DNA of 64,000 bases from Ostrinia nubilalis (GCF_963855985.1 NC_087119.1:6798001-6862000); one strand, 5' to 3'. Counted from the first letter of the stretch, positions 22,012-34,297 are shown. A program made the numbers and translations. Notes: generated by a model from the letters alone, not told the origin.

Positions 22012-22491
22012 GCGGCCACCCGCGACTTCGTACGCGTAGATCCCGTTTTACCCCCTTCATCTATCTTACGCGGTTTGGATTTTTTCATACAAATGTTTTT
22101 TCCCGCTAACTCCCGTTCCCATGGGAATTTTGCAATATCCTGTTGTAACTAAGCTTTAAGTTTACTAAGGTACCTGCATGCCAAATTTCAAGCGTCTAAC
22201 TTAAGCGGTTTAGATTTTTCATACAATAGAATTTTCCCGCTAATTCCCGTTCCCGTGGGAATTCCTAAGTATACTATAACCTACCCAGGAGTATGAAGAA
22301 TAATTGTGCCAAGTTTCGCTAAAATCTTTTTGTTTCTATAAGGAACATACAGACAGACAGACAGACAAAAATTTTACTGATAGCATTTTTGGCATCAGTA
22401 TCGATAACTGATCACCCCCTGATAGTTATTTTGAAAATATATTTCATGTACAGAATTGACCTCTCTACAGATTTATTATAAGTATAGATTT
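22012..22491 (+). mobile_element. Helitron-like/Lep1-type repeat, long form
   Basis: It starts near CCCGCGACTTCGTACGCGTAG and ends TTATTATAAGTATAGATT, as do the shorter elements in this window. The interior carries a doubled unit of about 136 bp (GCGG.TTGGATTTTTTCATAC at about 22070; GCGGTTTAGATTTTTCATAC at about 22205), each followed by CCCGCTAA.TCCCGTTCCC.TGGGAATT. An (ACAG)n run sits at 22349-22367. There is no target duplication, as expected for Helitrons. Confidence 0.6.
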
Positions 22492-22801
22492 GAAGATAAA
22501 AAATTAAAAGCGTAAAAGGTTAGGGTTTAAAGATTCGTACTTCGACCTAGGAAACGAAATCGATTCTCGGGGCGACAAACAAAATGTCCTACTTAACTTT
22601 TTGTCGTTTTGCCTCGCCACCCACGCCAATTGTTTTTGTGGAAGTGAACTACCGCGGGACGCAAGTTAAACAAACTTGTTAACTTACTTTTGGTCATACA
22701 TACATTATGTCAATTCAATTTAGAAAACGACCTGGCAGTTCTTGGAATACAAACGCTCATGAATATTGCAGCATCAAATATCTCAGTGAAAGGTAAAAAT
22801 A

Positions 22802-23208
22802 TACTGGTCATCACAAAAATCGGCCCACCTACGTTTTACAGGAAAACTCGTATCTACTGACACAATCATGGTGCCCCAACAATATTGGTGTTATTTGAAA
22901 GCCCAATAAATATAGAGAAAAACACATTTAATTTCTTAATAAACGATTCAAACGATTAACATATACAATAAATGTGACTTGAAAAAAGACCTCACTTTGG
23001 GTTCACCTCTGGGATCAATTAGACCAATTTTTATGGTTATAAAACCAAATAATGATCTCACGTGTCCTTTAATTAAAACCTTTCCTTTAATGTAATGAAG
23101 TTTAGAACTAGGCTTTTAAATGGTGCCAATATTAGTGGGAAGTGGGGATGCATAACCAACGTTTGAAAGTGCTTGTCGCGGGAGGGTCGATTTTTGTGAT
23201 GACCAGTG
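22802..23208. mobile_element. TA-flanked MITE, 407 bp
   Basis: Inverted ends TACTGGTCATCACAAAAATC and GATTTTTGTGATGACCAGTG are flanked by TA (22800-22801, 23209-23210). There is no open frame of note. The TA duplication fits a Tc1/mariner-derived element. Confidence 0.7.
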
Positions 23209-23210
23209 TA

Positions 23211-24134
23211 TTATTAAATACTAGGTATATGTAATTTCTAACTGAACTACCTCGCGGGACTAAAGAGAAGTTGTTAACTCACTTTAGTCGCACATACAAA
23301 TGTCAATTCAGTTTAGAATACTTATTTACTTTGTTTGTAGTTCTCGGTGTATTTACAAATGTTTGCTTCTAGGAACTCAGCTTCTGAGGTCTGAAGCATG
23401 TAAAAGGCAAACTACCTATTAGTAAATGTTTTATAATGTTTTCTAACGTTGCCGTCTAAATAACATACGCGTACATAGTCATTGAGAGCAATCGTTTAAA
23501 AGAAATATGTAGTATAAATACACAAACCGATCGAAGATTTTAATAACTAAATATTGTTTTATTAAATGAACTTGGCACTACGTGGCAATGTAGTTTTATA
23601 ATGTGATCTTATTTAGGTAAATATCTGTAGGATATATGTCGCCACTATTGTCGTTCCTTTGTGTGAGCTCGGCAAATGTCTGTTGTCGTGATCATTCTAT
23701 AAACATTGTAGGCGTGTGTATTTTACACATTTCTAGTAATACGAGTATCACTGTAACATGCTCTAACTCAAATGATGATAAACTTAATTTAACTTTATAA
23801 AAAAAATCAATGAAACGCTTTTTCTTACACGATAGCAGATAGAAAACTTTGTCAGTTTCATCCTCATCTTGTTTTCGTACTCAAAACTAATTTAATAACT
23901 TTAATAACTTAATGTACAAAGCAAAATAATTAACTCGAAAAAAACTTAACGAATGAAATGGGAACGTTTAACGAATATCATGGCAATAGGGCTAATTAAC
24001 GTTTATAAAGGTACTTTAAATAATTCCTGTAATTAGCTGAAAGCGCTGTAAGCGTGCTACAAGATTTTCCAGAAAAACTTGCGCTCAATTAAGTAGATAT
24101 GAAGGATCTTACCTATTGTTAGTTGCTTCTGCAG
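23211..24134. other. AT-rich intronic-type DNA, nothing recognised
   Basis: No repeats with ends or coding sense were seen. Confidence 0.4.
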
Positions 24135-24190
24135 GTGAAGTTCGCGAGTTGTTAACCAATTTGTGAGGAGATGCTTACAGCTCCCTTCAG
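24135..24190 (+). other. Candidate 56-nt 5'UTR exon with late ATG
   Basis: The acceptor context TTGTTAGTTGCTTCTGCAG is pyrimidine-rich, and the donor is CAG|GTACAA. All three frames contain stops early in the exon, so it could only be untranslated at its 5' side. An ATG with purine at -3 (GAGATGC at 24171) opens a short frame (MLTAPF) that runs into the donor. This would suit a start-codon exon downstream of the 20-kb promoter, but chance is likely. Confidence 0.2.
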
Positions 24191-24396
24191 GTACAATTCA
24201 CATTAAAAATACAGTTTTTACTTTAAATAATTAACTTGATATTTTAATCACTGAACACAATTTACATGGATTGTTAATGAAACGCAAATTATGCATGAAA
24301 CGAGTACACGTTCAGGCAAAAATAAAACGGAGCAAACCGATATTGTTTAAGTACAGTCGATTGAGCTCTGCAATACAAACTTATGAAACTGAATTA

Positions 24397-24641
24397 ACTA
24401 GCTGTGCCCGCGACTTCGTACGCGTAATAATAGTTGTAATAATATTTCCCGTTTTTGCAAAATTTTTCTTTACTGCAGCTCCGCCTCTATTGACTGTAGG
24501 GTGATGTAATATAGTCTAAAGCCTTCCTCGATAAATGGCCAAAACAATATTTTTTCAAATCGGACCACCTAGTTCCTGAAATTAGCGCGTTCAAGCAAAC
24601 AAAGAAACAAACTCTTCAGCTTTAAATATTAGTATAGATTT
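24397..24641 (+). mobile_element. Helitron-like/Lep1-type repeat
   Basis: It starts ACTAGCTGTGCCCGCGACTT and ends AAATATTAGTATAGATT. The 3' part (CAAACTCTTCAGCTTTA) is shared with the element at 48070-48175. Confidence 0.7.
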
Positions 24642-24974
24642 AGATAAAGCCAAAAGGACTTGTGTCGAATGAAGACACTTCACAATCCATATAAAGTTTT
24701 GTGCGAATACAAAACTTGGTCTGGCCGGCTGTCTTCGGCTCTAAGTAGGAAACTATTTAAACTTTAAGGATTTGTTTGTAGTTGACAACTGTTCGCCAGA
24801 CTGCTTTAAGTACACCCGTTGTTGTAGGACAGTGTTAACTTAAAGTCCTTTTGATACATAACAAATGATACCTTTGTTAAAGGCGATCATGCCATTGATA
24901 TTAAATATCTTTGCAAAATTTTATTACAATAAAAATTAACACCATTTTCGACATTATTCGGACGCCGTCCTTTA

Positions 24975-25158
24975 AGCCTTGATCACACGTACCGAGTAAA
25001 CGGGCGAGACAGTAAAATGTTTACTCCGTCGAGACAGTTGGGTGAGCGAGTCACATACTCGAGCGCTCGGCCGAGCACTCGGCGTAATGTTCATACACAC
25101 CGAGTACTCGGCCGAGAGCACTGTCTCGCCCGTTTGCTCGGTACGTGTGATCAAGGCT
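24975..25158. mobile_element. PIF/Harbinger-like MITE, 184 bp
   Basis: Inverted ends of about 39 bp begin AGCCTTGATCACACGTACCG, with a single mismatch. TTA flanks both sides (24972-24974, 25159-25161). The CpG-rich centre has further GCTCGGCCGAGC palindromes. The apparent 60-residue frame across it is an artefact. Confidence 0.8.
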
Positions 25159-25161
25159 TTA

Positions 25162-26135
25162 CAGTGTGACCTGTATTTTATTTATTAAGCCCCTGTTCAG
25201 TCGGCGAAACGCCCCAACGCTCGAGCTACTAAAATTAAAATTAGCGAAGGTTAAAAGGTTACCTGCATTCGGCAGTGATCAAGTTAATTAATAGCAAATT
25301 AAATGTATTCGCTGCCCTAGAACCAAGTATATCCCGCTGGGAATAAATTCAGTCTGATGAAAGATTTATTAACTATCTTCAATTTTGTCCCAAATGGGTT
25401 CGAACTGAATTATTTCATCGAACAAGGCACCTTATTTTCTTAAATGTGATTCAGCGACGATGCGAAAAATTGATATAATTACCTAAGTATCTTGGGATTT
25501 CATTTAAATCTTGTAATCAGGTAATAATATAATTTGATAAGTTACCTCATATAAATATTGACACCATTGAAGAAGAAACTTAACAGATCCAAATAATATT
25601 GCGACGTGTAAAAGCGACGAGCTTTAAGAGCCAACTGCAGAAATTATGACTTTTATGACTTTTATATGACCCATATACGACTGAGGTAAAGTTTGCAGTT
25701 GATAATCCGCAATATTATGTGACGAACGTGAGGATATATTTAACTGTACGATACAATCAAACTTGAGGGTGATAAAGATGTTACTCATGAAAACATGACA
25801 TTCGGTGTTGCTCGGTTAAGTACATAATATAAATGTGAGGATGCTTGAATTTCTTCAGGAAAATCTATAGGACAGATTTTGCTAAATCTATACAACGGAA
25901 AGCTGTGTGCAATGGAGAAAACTTAATTTTCAGCACACTTTTGAACTAGGCCGAACTAATTCGAAGCTCTAAAACTGTCGTACCTAAAACGACGAGTTAA
26001 AAGTCTTTTTTTCTAGTTCAAAATAAAACCTTAGCTCTTCGGATAGCCGATTTTGCGACCTGGACACTGGGAGAAGGTCGCCGTTTATCCAACCCGCGAC
26101 TTTATCGTCCAACTTTTAATAGGACGAACATGTTA
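25162..26135. other. AT-rich DNA, nothing recognised
   Basis: No gene, RNA or element end was found. Confidence 0.4.
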
Positions 26136-26143
26136 TGTTTGAA
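26136..26143. repeat. 8-bp target-site duplication, left
   Basis: TGTTTGAA, repeated exactly at 28903-28910. Confidence 0.85.
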
Positions 26144-26400
26144 TAGAGGTGGGCGCCACGCCGGCGCGCCGCCGCCGCCGCGAATTTTTTCACGCCGCCG
26201 CCGCCGACGACCAGCTGTCGGCGCGCCGATACTGATACTGTACAAACTATTTTAAATTTATTCCTCTCCTATACTGTACTAATTTGTGTTTCAAACGCAG
26301 AAGAACTATTTTTTTATTGAGTTGAGCGGCTATTCTAGTTCAATAAAGTCCTAGTATCACTGCGACCGGTACCGATCTATTGTGATCGCCGCTATTTTCC

Positions 26401-27241
26401 TTACAGTTCGCCTCCGAGTCCTGCATCCATTAGGAATTGCAGTATCTTTTGGGGGGCGATATGTTTTACATCTTGTGGGCTTAGGACGTGTTTGCCCAGG
26501 TGTAAGCTCCGCTTGCGCATCAAATGTCCGCAGTCCGTGAGAATGTGTAGTGGCGTTTCATCTGCCTCTTGGCACATCCTGCACGTTCTTGATTCGGACA
26601 GTCCCATGGTGGACAAGTGCTTGTTTAAGCTGCTGTGTCCAGTGAAGGCTCGAACTAAGATGCGCATTTTGATCCTACTCAGTCCTATGATCTGCTTAGA
26701 GCATTTTCGGTCATAGGCTTTTATAAGAGCTTTGGAATGAGTTAATTCTAGCGTGTCTGACCATGCCTTAAAGGATTTGTTTAAATAGATGTTCTTCAGG
26801 GTCATTCGAGCGACTTTTGGAAATGCCACAAAAGGGTTCTGGACCATATTGTGTTCCCTCCGCTCCCGCTCTGGCCAGTTCGTCGGCATTTTCATTGTCC
26901 ACGATTCCCTCGTGACCTGCAACCCATCTCAGCGTTACTCTGTTACGTTTTCCTACGGTATTCAGTCGACTCATGCAGTTTTCTACCAACTTTGAGGTGA
27001 TTAAGTTGGAGTTTAAGGCCATCAGCGCGGCCTGACTGTCTGAGTTAATGTAAATTATGTGGTTCGCATAATTTTTTCGCAGATTAGCTTCCGCACATTC
27101 AATAATGGCGTAGACTTCTGAAAGATAGAGGCAAATTTACCCAGGCTTTGAGATAGCCTAAGCTTCGGCTGCTCTCCATACACGCCAAATCCTACGTTAG
27201 GGCCCATTTTTGACCCATCAGTAAACCATATAACAGAAGAA
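26401..27241 (-). pseudogene. LINE fragment: RNase H and C-terminal CCHC region
   Basis: Read from 27241 downward, the RNase H signature is clear: WFTDGSKMGP (first Asp), E.YAII.CAEA (Glu), IYINSDSQAA (second Asp) and GHEGIVDNENADELARAGA (His, Asn, Asp). Next come the domain seen in R1/Jockey/LOA-type LINEs (RILVRAFTGHSSLNKHL) and a CCHC-like motif, CRMCQEADETPLHILTDC. The frame ends QFLMDAGLGGEL with a stop at 26401-26403. It is broken by frameshifts near 27118 and near 26835. The reverse transcriptase and endonuclease are missing, so it is a dead 3' fragment. Confidence 0.8.
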
Positions 27242-27739
27242 GAACTAACTATAATATTTATTCTTTAATGCCATATAAATTGGTACATAAGGCGAACTTA
27301 ATGCAGTTGATATACTAATAATTGATTGAATAACTTAATACTAACTATATTAACAGTTAATCAAGTACATTCTTCAAGTTACTGCTTCGTCTAGTAAATA
27401 ATTGATCGCGAGAGGCGCCGGTCCCTCTTGCTGTCAAGAAAAAATTCCCCGCCTTCATCTGGCAGATAACCCACACTATTGGACTATACTTTAAGCGAAT
27501 CACTCACACAGAGATTATGAAATATGTCTCGGAATGCAAATGGGAACCACAACCTCTGGAAGGCAACAAAGTACCTCCCTCAAAGTGTTCTCCGCTTATT
27601 AGGTCCGGTTATACATGAGTGCGAACTGACAAGAAAAATCTCAGACCTTGGCTACATGACAAGCCGGTTTATTTAAACCCATTGACACGGATAATCCAAA
27701 AAATCCGTGACTTGCAGCTATGCCTGCCTTTGATTCCTA

Positions 27740-28075
27740 CTGATGATGATGATTCATCCGACCGATTTCGGTCATGGTGACCACTTCGACTTATCTGTCT
27801 TATCGGCGCTGGTGCGCCCGAAGATGGCTTACATAGCCGATCTTCGCAGCAAACTCCTCGCACATTGAGAGTAATTACCCGCCGCCAACATAATTATAGA
27901 TTTATAGTGAATGGCGGCAGATGGATGGGATTTACATTATCGCGTTTTGCGTCGAGTTCAGTTGTGCGCTGCTTGTTGAATTCGCGGACTCGCCTCTACA
28001 CAACACAATCTCCCGCCATTCTAGGTGCTGAGCTGCCAAACCTTCCCATTGTGATTTGAGAGGGCTCATTTTGCA
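27740..28075. mobile_element. Probable LINE 3' region with (GAT)n tract
   Basis: It starts TGATGATGATGATTC and continues CCGACCGATTTCGGTCATGG. A related phrase (GACCGATTTCGGCTACGGTGAC) occurs at about 35990-36011, so the unit is dispersed. No coding frame was identified and the class is uncertain. Confidence 0.35.
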
Positions 28076-28227
28076 TCTTTTCGTATGCTGTTTCAGCTTC
28101 TGAATATCTTTGTACTTGACTATCTGAGGAGTTGACCGCCATGTTTCCGCTTACCCTCCTCAAGTTCAAAGTAGAAGATTGATTCCTACTACGCTAATTG
28201 AGGACGAAAGACGCAGGAGGACAAAGT

Positions 28228-28405
28228 GATTGACATAGCCCACAGAATCGCTAAAATCAAGTGGCAGTGGGCGGGGCACATATCTGGGACAGTAAAGTTT
28301 TTGAATGGCGACCACGAGCCGGAAGACGTAGCGTTGGGAAAGGTCGCAGGAAGTGCCTGGATGCGAGCGGCGCAGGACGTCTTTCGGCTGAAACGAAGGA
28401 ACTAA
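28228..28405 (+). pseudogene. RTE-type LINE C-terminus, decayed
   Basis: One open frame reads IDIAHRIAKIKWQWAGHISG, the typical RTE-clade motif before the C-terminus. It later reads VAGSAWMRAAQD, then FRLKRRN and a stop. Compared with the copy at 57.43 kb, the middle is shifted or deleted (the 'WRPR..GRRSVG' stretch appears in another frame). The tail TTTCGGCTGAAACGAAGGAAC matches the family of 58272-58371, which ends in (GAAC)n. It lies within the hAT-like element. Confidence 0.7.
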
Positions 28406-28680
28406 CGCTAAGAGAGATGGCTAAAGAAATAGCCAAAATGGACCCTCGTAAAGCACTTGCATTTGATCTGATCACCATGAAGTCCATGGTCTTGACAATG
28501 ATCACACTGAGTGAGAAGAACCTCGCAAGTCTCTTAACTTTGGAAATGATTCATAAGGCTGGCAAGTCGCCTAACGAATTCTCTTATCGCTCAATTAATC
28601 TGACATTTGTATTGTTAAAATTATGGAAAAGGATCATTATTGCTCGTTTATTCCCTTGCCTAAGTATGAACCATGTAATA
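28391..28680 (+). pseudogene. Jockey-type LINE reverse transcriptase, N-terminal piece
   Basis: The frame reads EIAKMDPRKALAFDLIT, then EMIHKAGKSPNEFSYRSINL, then LWKRIIIARLFP. These align by eye with the first conserved blocks of Jockey-group reverse transcriptases (K..DPRKAPG.D.IT; HKPGK...SYRPISLL; KL.E.II..RL.P). Key residues are altered (APG to ALA, RPISLL to RSINL) and the frame stops at 28681, so it is inactive. It abuts the RTE fragment, implying a composite insertion. Confidence 0.65.
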
Positions 28681-28902
28681 TAGTACCCCCGACCATAAGT
28701 AAACCACTACTTTAGTGGCTCAAACCCCAACCAACTGCAAATCACCTGATTAGTCTTGACGACAGATACTAAAAAAGCAGATTTTTAAAAAAATACCTCA
28801 TGAACAAAGGTCAAACAAGGTCACGCCGCCGACGCCGCCGCCGTCGAGGTCAAAAAGTCGGCGCGCCGCCGCCGGCCAATTTTATATCGGCGCCCACCTC
28901 TA

Positions 28903-28910
28903 TGTTTGAA
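28903..28910. repeat. 8-bp target-site duplication, right
   Basis: TGTTTGAA, identical to 26136-26143. Confidence 0.85.
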
Positions 28911-31900
28911 AGGGCGCTCTGATCTCAGCAAATCCAAGATAAAAATAAAAATAAAGGTACCTACCTGATTATGTTTCTTGTATGATATAACAAATAGATA
29001 TGATTTCTATTCAATACAGTATTGCTTTTTCTTGTCTTAATAATAATAGGTACATATTATAGTCAGGGATGAATTCCACCTTGTTTAATTTGGTATTGGT
29101 ACTTATTTATTAGAAAAGAAATGGCAATAAGAAGGAAAAAAGACGATTTTACCTTTCTAATAATATTACAAAAGTTTTTTTTTACTTATTACAATCTCGT
29201 TTAGACCTTGCAACGACATTATTTTAATTTATTGGCCAATGTAATAAAAAGTAAACTGGCTCTCGCTGTCCACTCCTCACACAATTGGAAAAAGTTCCCG
29301 CTCCAATGATATTGCTCTCAAGAGCCGTAATGAGCTCGAGGCCTTTTATTATTATCATAAGCACAAAATTTTCTTTCGCAAACGCTACCTACAGCCTCTC
29401 CGTATGCGTGTGATAAATATGAAATGCTGCTACGTTGCTTTATACCTGCCATATTTCATGCCTTGTTTTGTTCCGTTCGTTTCTCATTGAAATAGAAAAA
29501 GAAAATAGAACTGGCAAAGGCCATAAAATAAACCGCTTCTAACTGAAAATGCAGGTGAAAGTGAGGGGTGCCTTCTCGTGTTTCGCTCGCATAATAAAGG
29601 TTTTGCTTTTTTTCTTAGTCCTCAGCGCGGTCATAAAATTGTTAATCCCTAAGTCGTCGGTTTAAGAACTATATTCAGAACGGAATGTGCTGACCGTAAA
29701 AATGTAAAGGTATGTGTACTGGTTTGTCGACGTCACTTTCGCAGGCTCGAGTGCTCGGGCTTCGGCTAATAATTTTTTGCCCTTTGCTCCTACACAATGT
29801 CTCACCGGGATCCGTTTTTCCCTTGCCCGTAATTTATTCAGGAACTTCTATGTTTGTTTACGTTTCCTCTTACGTAATATAAATATTTTGTGCTTATTTT
29901 AACTTCGTTTACAAATTATTTAATAAATAAGTTTGTCAGCTGTTATTATGACATTCTTGTAATTTTGATACTGACATTGTATTCTCACATTTTACTGTGA
30001 TCATAAAATTGTTTAATTTATTATAATTTATGTGACATCCTAAATTTTAACCCTTACCTGAATTACCTAATTGTTTTAATTGATATTGTAATTGCATTGT
30101 AATAAATATTTTTGACATTTAAATTCTATTGGAGGTAGATCATGTAATATTAATAATGACTATTAATAATTTAATAATAATACTGCATGACGACTAAATG
30201 TTTGCATATCGCTATGTCGATGAAACATGTTGTTCTCGTAACAAGATAATAACTGAAATGTACCATGTTTTATGCAAATAAATAATTTTGATTTGATTTA
30301 AAACGGTTTTGGGTTGAAGCTATTTTATAAGATTATTTAGTTTACTTACCTACCTTTAAATGGAAGAGTCAGAATAGGTACTCTAGCAGAATAAACATCC
30401 TTACCAACAATCTTGTTTAATAAATCAATTTGTCGATGGATTCTTCCAGTAATACGGATAAGACTGCAATAACTCGACGTATCCAATACAACCGTACCGA
30501 AACATTCTTCAACCGTTAACGTATTTGAAAAATGTAGGTATGCTTTCAACTGGATTCTTCAAATCGAGCGTTCTTTATTCCATTCAATATCGGCAATGCG
30601 AGAAAATTCTGAGCATCCCGAGGGCTAAAGTCGTTCCGTGCATTTTCCGATTGCACATTTTAGTGTGCAAACGTTTTGATGCGCCGTTTGACGCCGGGTG
30701 AGTCGCCAACTTTATAGACGCGAGGGGCGCCTCGTTAGCCGCTGCGTTCAGTTGATCGGGGCTCGTCACCCTTCGCCCGCCCTGTGTCATTTTATCAGCT
30801 ACGCCGTCACAAGAGAATCTTGTTAAGTTTGCCAACTTCTTTAACGCCAGTTAGTTTAAAAACCGAAAAGTAAAGGAATGCATTTCTGCTTCTTTAAAAC
30901 AAAACAAAACAATAAAATGAAAAGCTACCTTCTCAATTTTCCCATTAATGGATCGACGGCTAAACAAACAAATGACTAACGGTTATTTGATTTCGATGTT
31001 CCCATTCGACTTGTCATCATAGCGTAATGCCGCTCTCACATATCGGGCTTTTGAAACCGACTGTCAAACAAGCTGACCATAAAAAGCTTATCAGATATTG
31101 GCTTATCGAAGCATATTTGTGTTATACTCGGAGAGTGCATACGTTACAAACACAGTTTAATCTTGGTTTGACTAACGACATAGTTGGTACACTTTGACAT
31201 GTTGAAACTGCGGTCACAGAATAAGTAATAGTGGCGCGGTTTCAAATTTGAGTCCGGCGGACCGTTGTTCCCACGGGTTGCTAGTGTGTCGTTAGTTTAG
31301 TAGTTTTAGTACGGACCGACAAGGATTTTACTGTATCATAAACCCTTTAAATTATCGTTGTACTTCGTTTCGTGTGTGTTATGCTTACATTTGTACAACT
31401 AATTAAATCATGTACTTGGCATATTATATTATTTGTTAGGATTTTTCTCAAATAGGTACATTCTTTTATAATTTGAGCAGTTTAGGATAGGTAGAGTGCA
31501 GATACACGTGCACCTCAAAATTGTTCGGTTCGTAAAAGAATTTGCTAGCGTAACCAACACTAGCTCAACGAATGCTCGCTTACCAAATTCGTACACTGAA
31601 TATTCCCGGTGGGTATTCGCTTTATTATGCCTTTCACGAGTATTTTAATCCCAAGTTGGCTGACATTTAATCAAACACTCCAAAGGGAATCTGTGTGGGT
31701 TTGAATACATGTTAACGCTGGTCTTAAAGCCGCTTGCGTCATCCTTTGAGTATATTGGTGCATGCAATATGGCCGTCGTTTTCAGCCACAGAGACATGTG
31801 TCGGGCTAGGAGCGTCTAATCTCAGTTTAACTAACTATCTTGTCGGTCCACCATGTTGCTCCAGTTTGATCAGTTTGCGACTCCGTAACAACACTTAATC

Positions 31901-33184
31901 GAGCCTCGTTTGTTACGGCAAATATCCAGCAAATAGTTAACGTTAACTTCGTTATCACTTCAAGGCATCGAGGAGTTACATCAAAGGTCTCCGGTCAAAA
32001 AGATAGCGACATTGTGATTGCTGAGGACATTGCGGTACTTTCAATGAAATATCTAAGTCTAAGATTTTCAGAAGAACCTGTAAATGTAAGCTCCCACGTA
32101 AATCTTTTATGTGATATTCTGTCAATATTTATTTATTTAGGACAACCAACAATACAGACACAAATACAAGCAAAGGGGTTTACATATAAATATTTTCATT
32201 TGTCAGTTTGTTACCAAAGTACATAATGTAATTTGAGTGCCGAATGGGCGAAATCATTCGTTCCATGTTCTATCAAAAACCGATCGCAATGGCTTTTAAA
32301 TTTTCATCGCAATCAATGTCAGTTGGGCGCATTGTGAACTTTCTGAATATCTTACAAAAGTCCAATTCAAAGGAATTGCGGGAGATATTAAACTTGAACA
32401 AGAATTGGCACTTTATAGAAATACCGAGGGCTTTTGCGTAAAATTCTGCGCAAGTATCACAAAGCAATAGTTTTAAACTGCTCCCAGATCTTCGTTATTT
32501 CTAACGAGCAGTTTCATAAACAAAGGCGGCGAAGCTAAAACGGTCTGGTTTATAGAAACCAGGCACTAATGATCATAATTATTCTAAAAGTAACTTCATA
32601 CTCTTGTGTATTCCAGCACCGATTAATTATTATGTTAAACATTTTATGCTTGTATGAAGTTCACAAAATTAATTTATCTTACCTCATTCCCGGTATTACC
32701 GCACGCCGAGACACCGCGAGGCTTAGCGCAGGATAACTGGAAAAGTTCGCGAAACTTTCTGATTATTATATTAGGTGTGAAAGTTCGCCTGTACTATGTG
32801 AATCGAGTGTATCTACTTGTATGTACTTTTCCAACCGTGAAATGAGCTCGCTTATGAGGATTGTTCGTTTACTTTATTATAAATGTTCGTTTCCTGAACA
32901 GTATTAAATTAAGTTAGACGCTCTGTGATGTTTGCTATAGCGCAGCCGCTTCCAATCCGATAGTCTGATTATCACATATCAGATTCTGAGTCGGAAGTGT
33001 GTTGCAGATCCAATAATGAGATCAGGAGGCATACTCCGGGAGACGGCGTGTGTCTCGAGATATGTCCAAGTCCCTTACCCCCTTGATGCGGTTACAGCGA
33101 TGCCGCGATGGCGACGGATAAGTCTAACACGTAATGGCGCGGGCGTTGCTGGGCCCGTTGATTGGATGATTTTGACACGTTGTG
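28911..33184. other. Mostly unique DNA; possible LINE 3'UTR near 30.0-30.3 kb
   Basis: No host coding gene was seen. The segment 29990-30300 ends ATGCAAATAAATAATTTTGATTTGATTT, which resembles the 3' tail of lepidopteran Jockey-type LINEs, but no coding part precedes it. A GC-richer block at 30590-30800 and a possible minus-strand splice donor at about 30345 (AAAG|GTAGGTAAG) are unsupported. Confidence 0.35.
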
Positions 33185-33187
33185 TAA

Positions 33188-33333
33188 CGCCCGTATTCAC
33201 AAACATTACTATGAGGTCTCACAGTACGCGTGGACGCACAGGGTCACACACGAACCAATCACAGAGCTCTATTCAACGCTGTGCATTCGATTAGCTGCTT
33301 CCCTTAGGCAAGCATCGTTTGTGAATACGGGCG
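33188..33333. mobile_element. MITE, CGCCCGTATTCACAAAC family, copy 2
   Basis: Inverted ends CGCCCGTATTCACAAAC and GTTTGTGAATACGGGCG. It is flanked by TAA at 33185-33187 and TCA at 33334-33336. The interior is nearly identical to copies 1 and 3. Confidence 0.8.
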
Positions 33334-33336
33334 TCA

Positions 33337-33807
33337 GTGTCTAAATAAAATAAACGTCAATTAATCAGTAAAATTACTATGGTGAATGAAATAATAGCGT
33401 TATTAAAAAAACCATCAGGACAATAATCGTTGTACGTTTTTGTGATGGTGATAAGTACCCAGTCACTGTAATTTAATACATTATGGACTATATTAATATT
33501 GTACTTAGGGCGGTACCAATCATCAATTGGAAATGTAATTTGACGGCTTGTTTAGTCGGTTTGAACTGTACGTACACCAATATAAGCCGGTATTATTGGG
33601 TTCCCAGTGCCAATATTAATTTGCATCTAATTAAACTCGTACTGGGAATACCATTACGTTTGCAATTAAAACGAATCAATTCGATAACATATAATTCCTT
33701 TATATTAATCTGCTGAAAGCAATTTATAATATTAAGTTAAATTAATTAACAAAAACATCGAATTGTAGTAATTAATGACGACATATTGCTGCACATATTT
33801 ATCTTTT
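33337..33807. other. AT-rich DNA, nothing recognised
   Basis: No support for coding in 33483-33716. Confidence 0.4.
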
Positions 33808-34013
33808 ACTAGCTTTTGCCCGCGGCTTAACCCGCGTGAAATTTAGTTTGTCACAGATCGTCATAAATTATAGCCTGTATGTTATTCTGGGTTATAAACA
33901 ATAATACTGTTTCATCAAAATCCATTCAGTAGTTTTTAAATAATAACAAACATGTTAACATCCAGACATCTAAATATCCATACAAACTTTCGCATTTATA
34001 ATATTAGTAGGAT
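33808..34013 (+). mobile_element. Helitron-like/Lep1-type repeat
   Basis: It starts ACTAGCTTTTGCCCGCGGCT and ends TATAATATTAGTAGGAT. It shares nearly its whole length with the minus-strand copy at 50487-50678. Confidence 0.8.
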
Positions 34014-34297
34014 AAAATTCGAACAAAAGAAAAGAAGTAGGTACACTCGTCACAAAGTTTCAATGTTAACAATTTGAATATTACGTTGGTTGGAAGTCGG
34101 ACTAAAGGATTTAACTAAAATACAAAACTTAAATATGTCGCCGCTATAACAACTAGCTGCGGAGTTTCACCATTATACTCGTAACTTTTTTATGGCAAAT
34201 AATAAAAGCCAATTTATTTTAATAACCAGGTAACAGTCGAATGCATTAGTCATGCAAATATTATTTAGTCTACCATTGATGCATCGAAATATACGTA

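Larger units (their letters stand above)
26144..28902. mobile_element. hAT-like element carrying LINE fragments
   Basis: The ends TAGAGGTGGGCGCC (26144-26157) and GGCGCCCACCTCTA (28889-28902) are perfect 14-bp inverted repeats. The flanking TGTTTGAA duplication is exact. Subterminal DNA on both sides is made of GCCGCC/GGCGGC words, next to GGCGCGCCG. No hAT transposase was found inside. Instead it holds an RNase H/LINE C-terminus (minus, 26401-27240), a region ending in a (GAT)n tract (about 27740-28075), an RTE C-terminus (plus, 28228-28405) and a Jockey-type reverse-transcriptase fragment (plus, 28391-28680). Whether these were captured by the element or inserted later cannot be told from one copy. 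Confidence 0.85.

Noticed and set aside
26492..26995. Plus-strand frames of 74 and 68 residues
   Set aside because: Antisense to the RNase H/LINE fragment.
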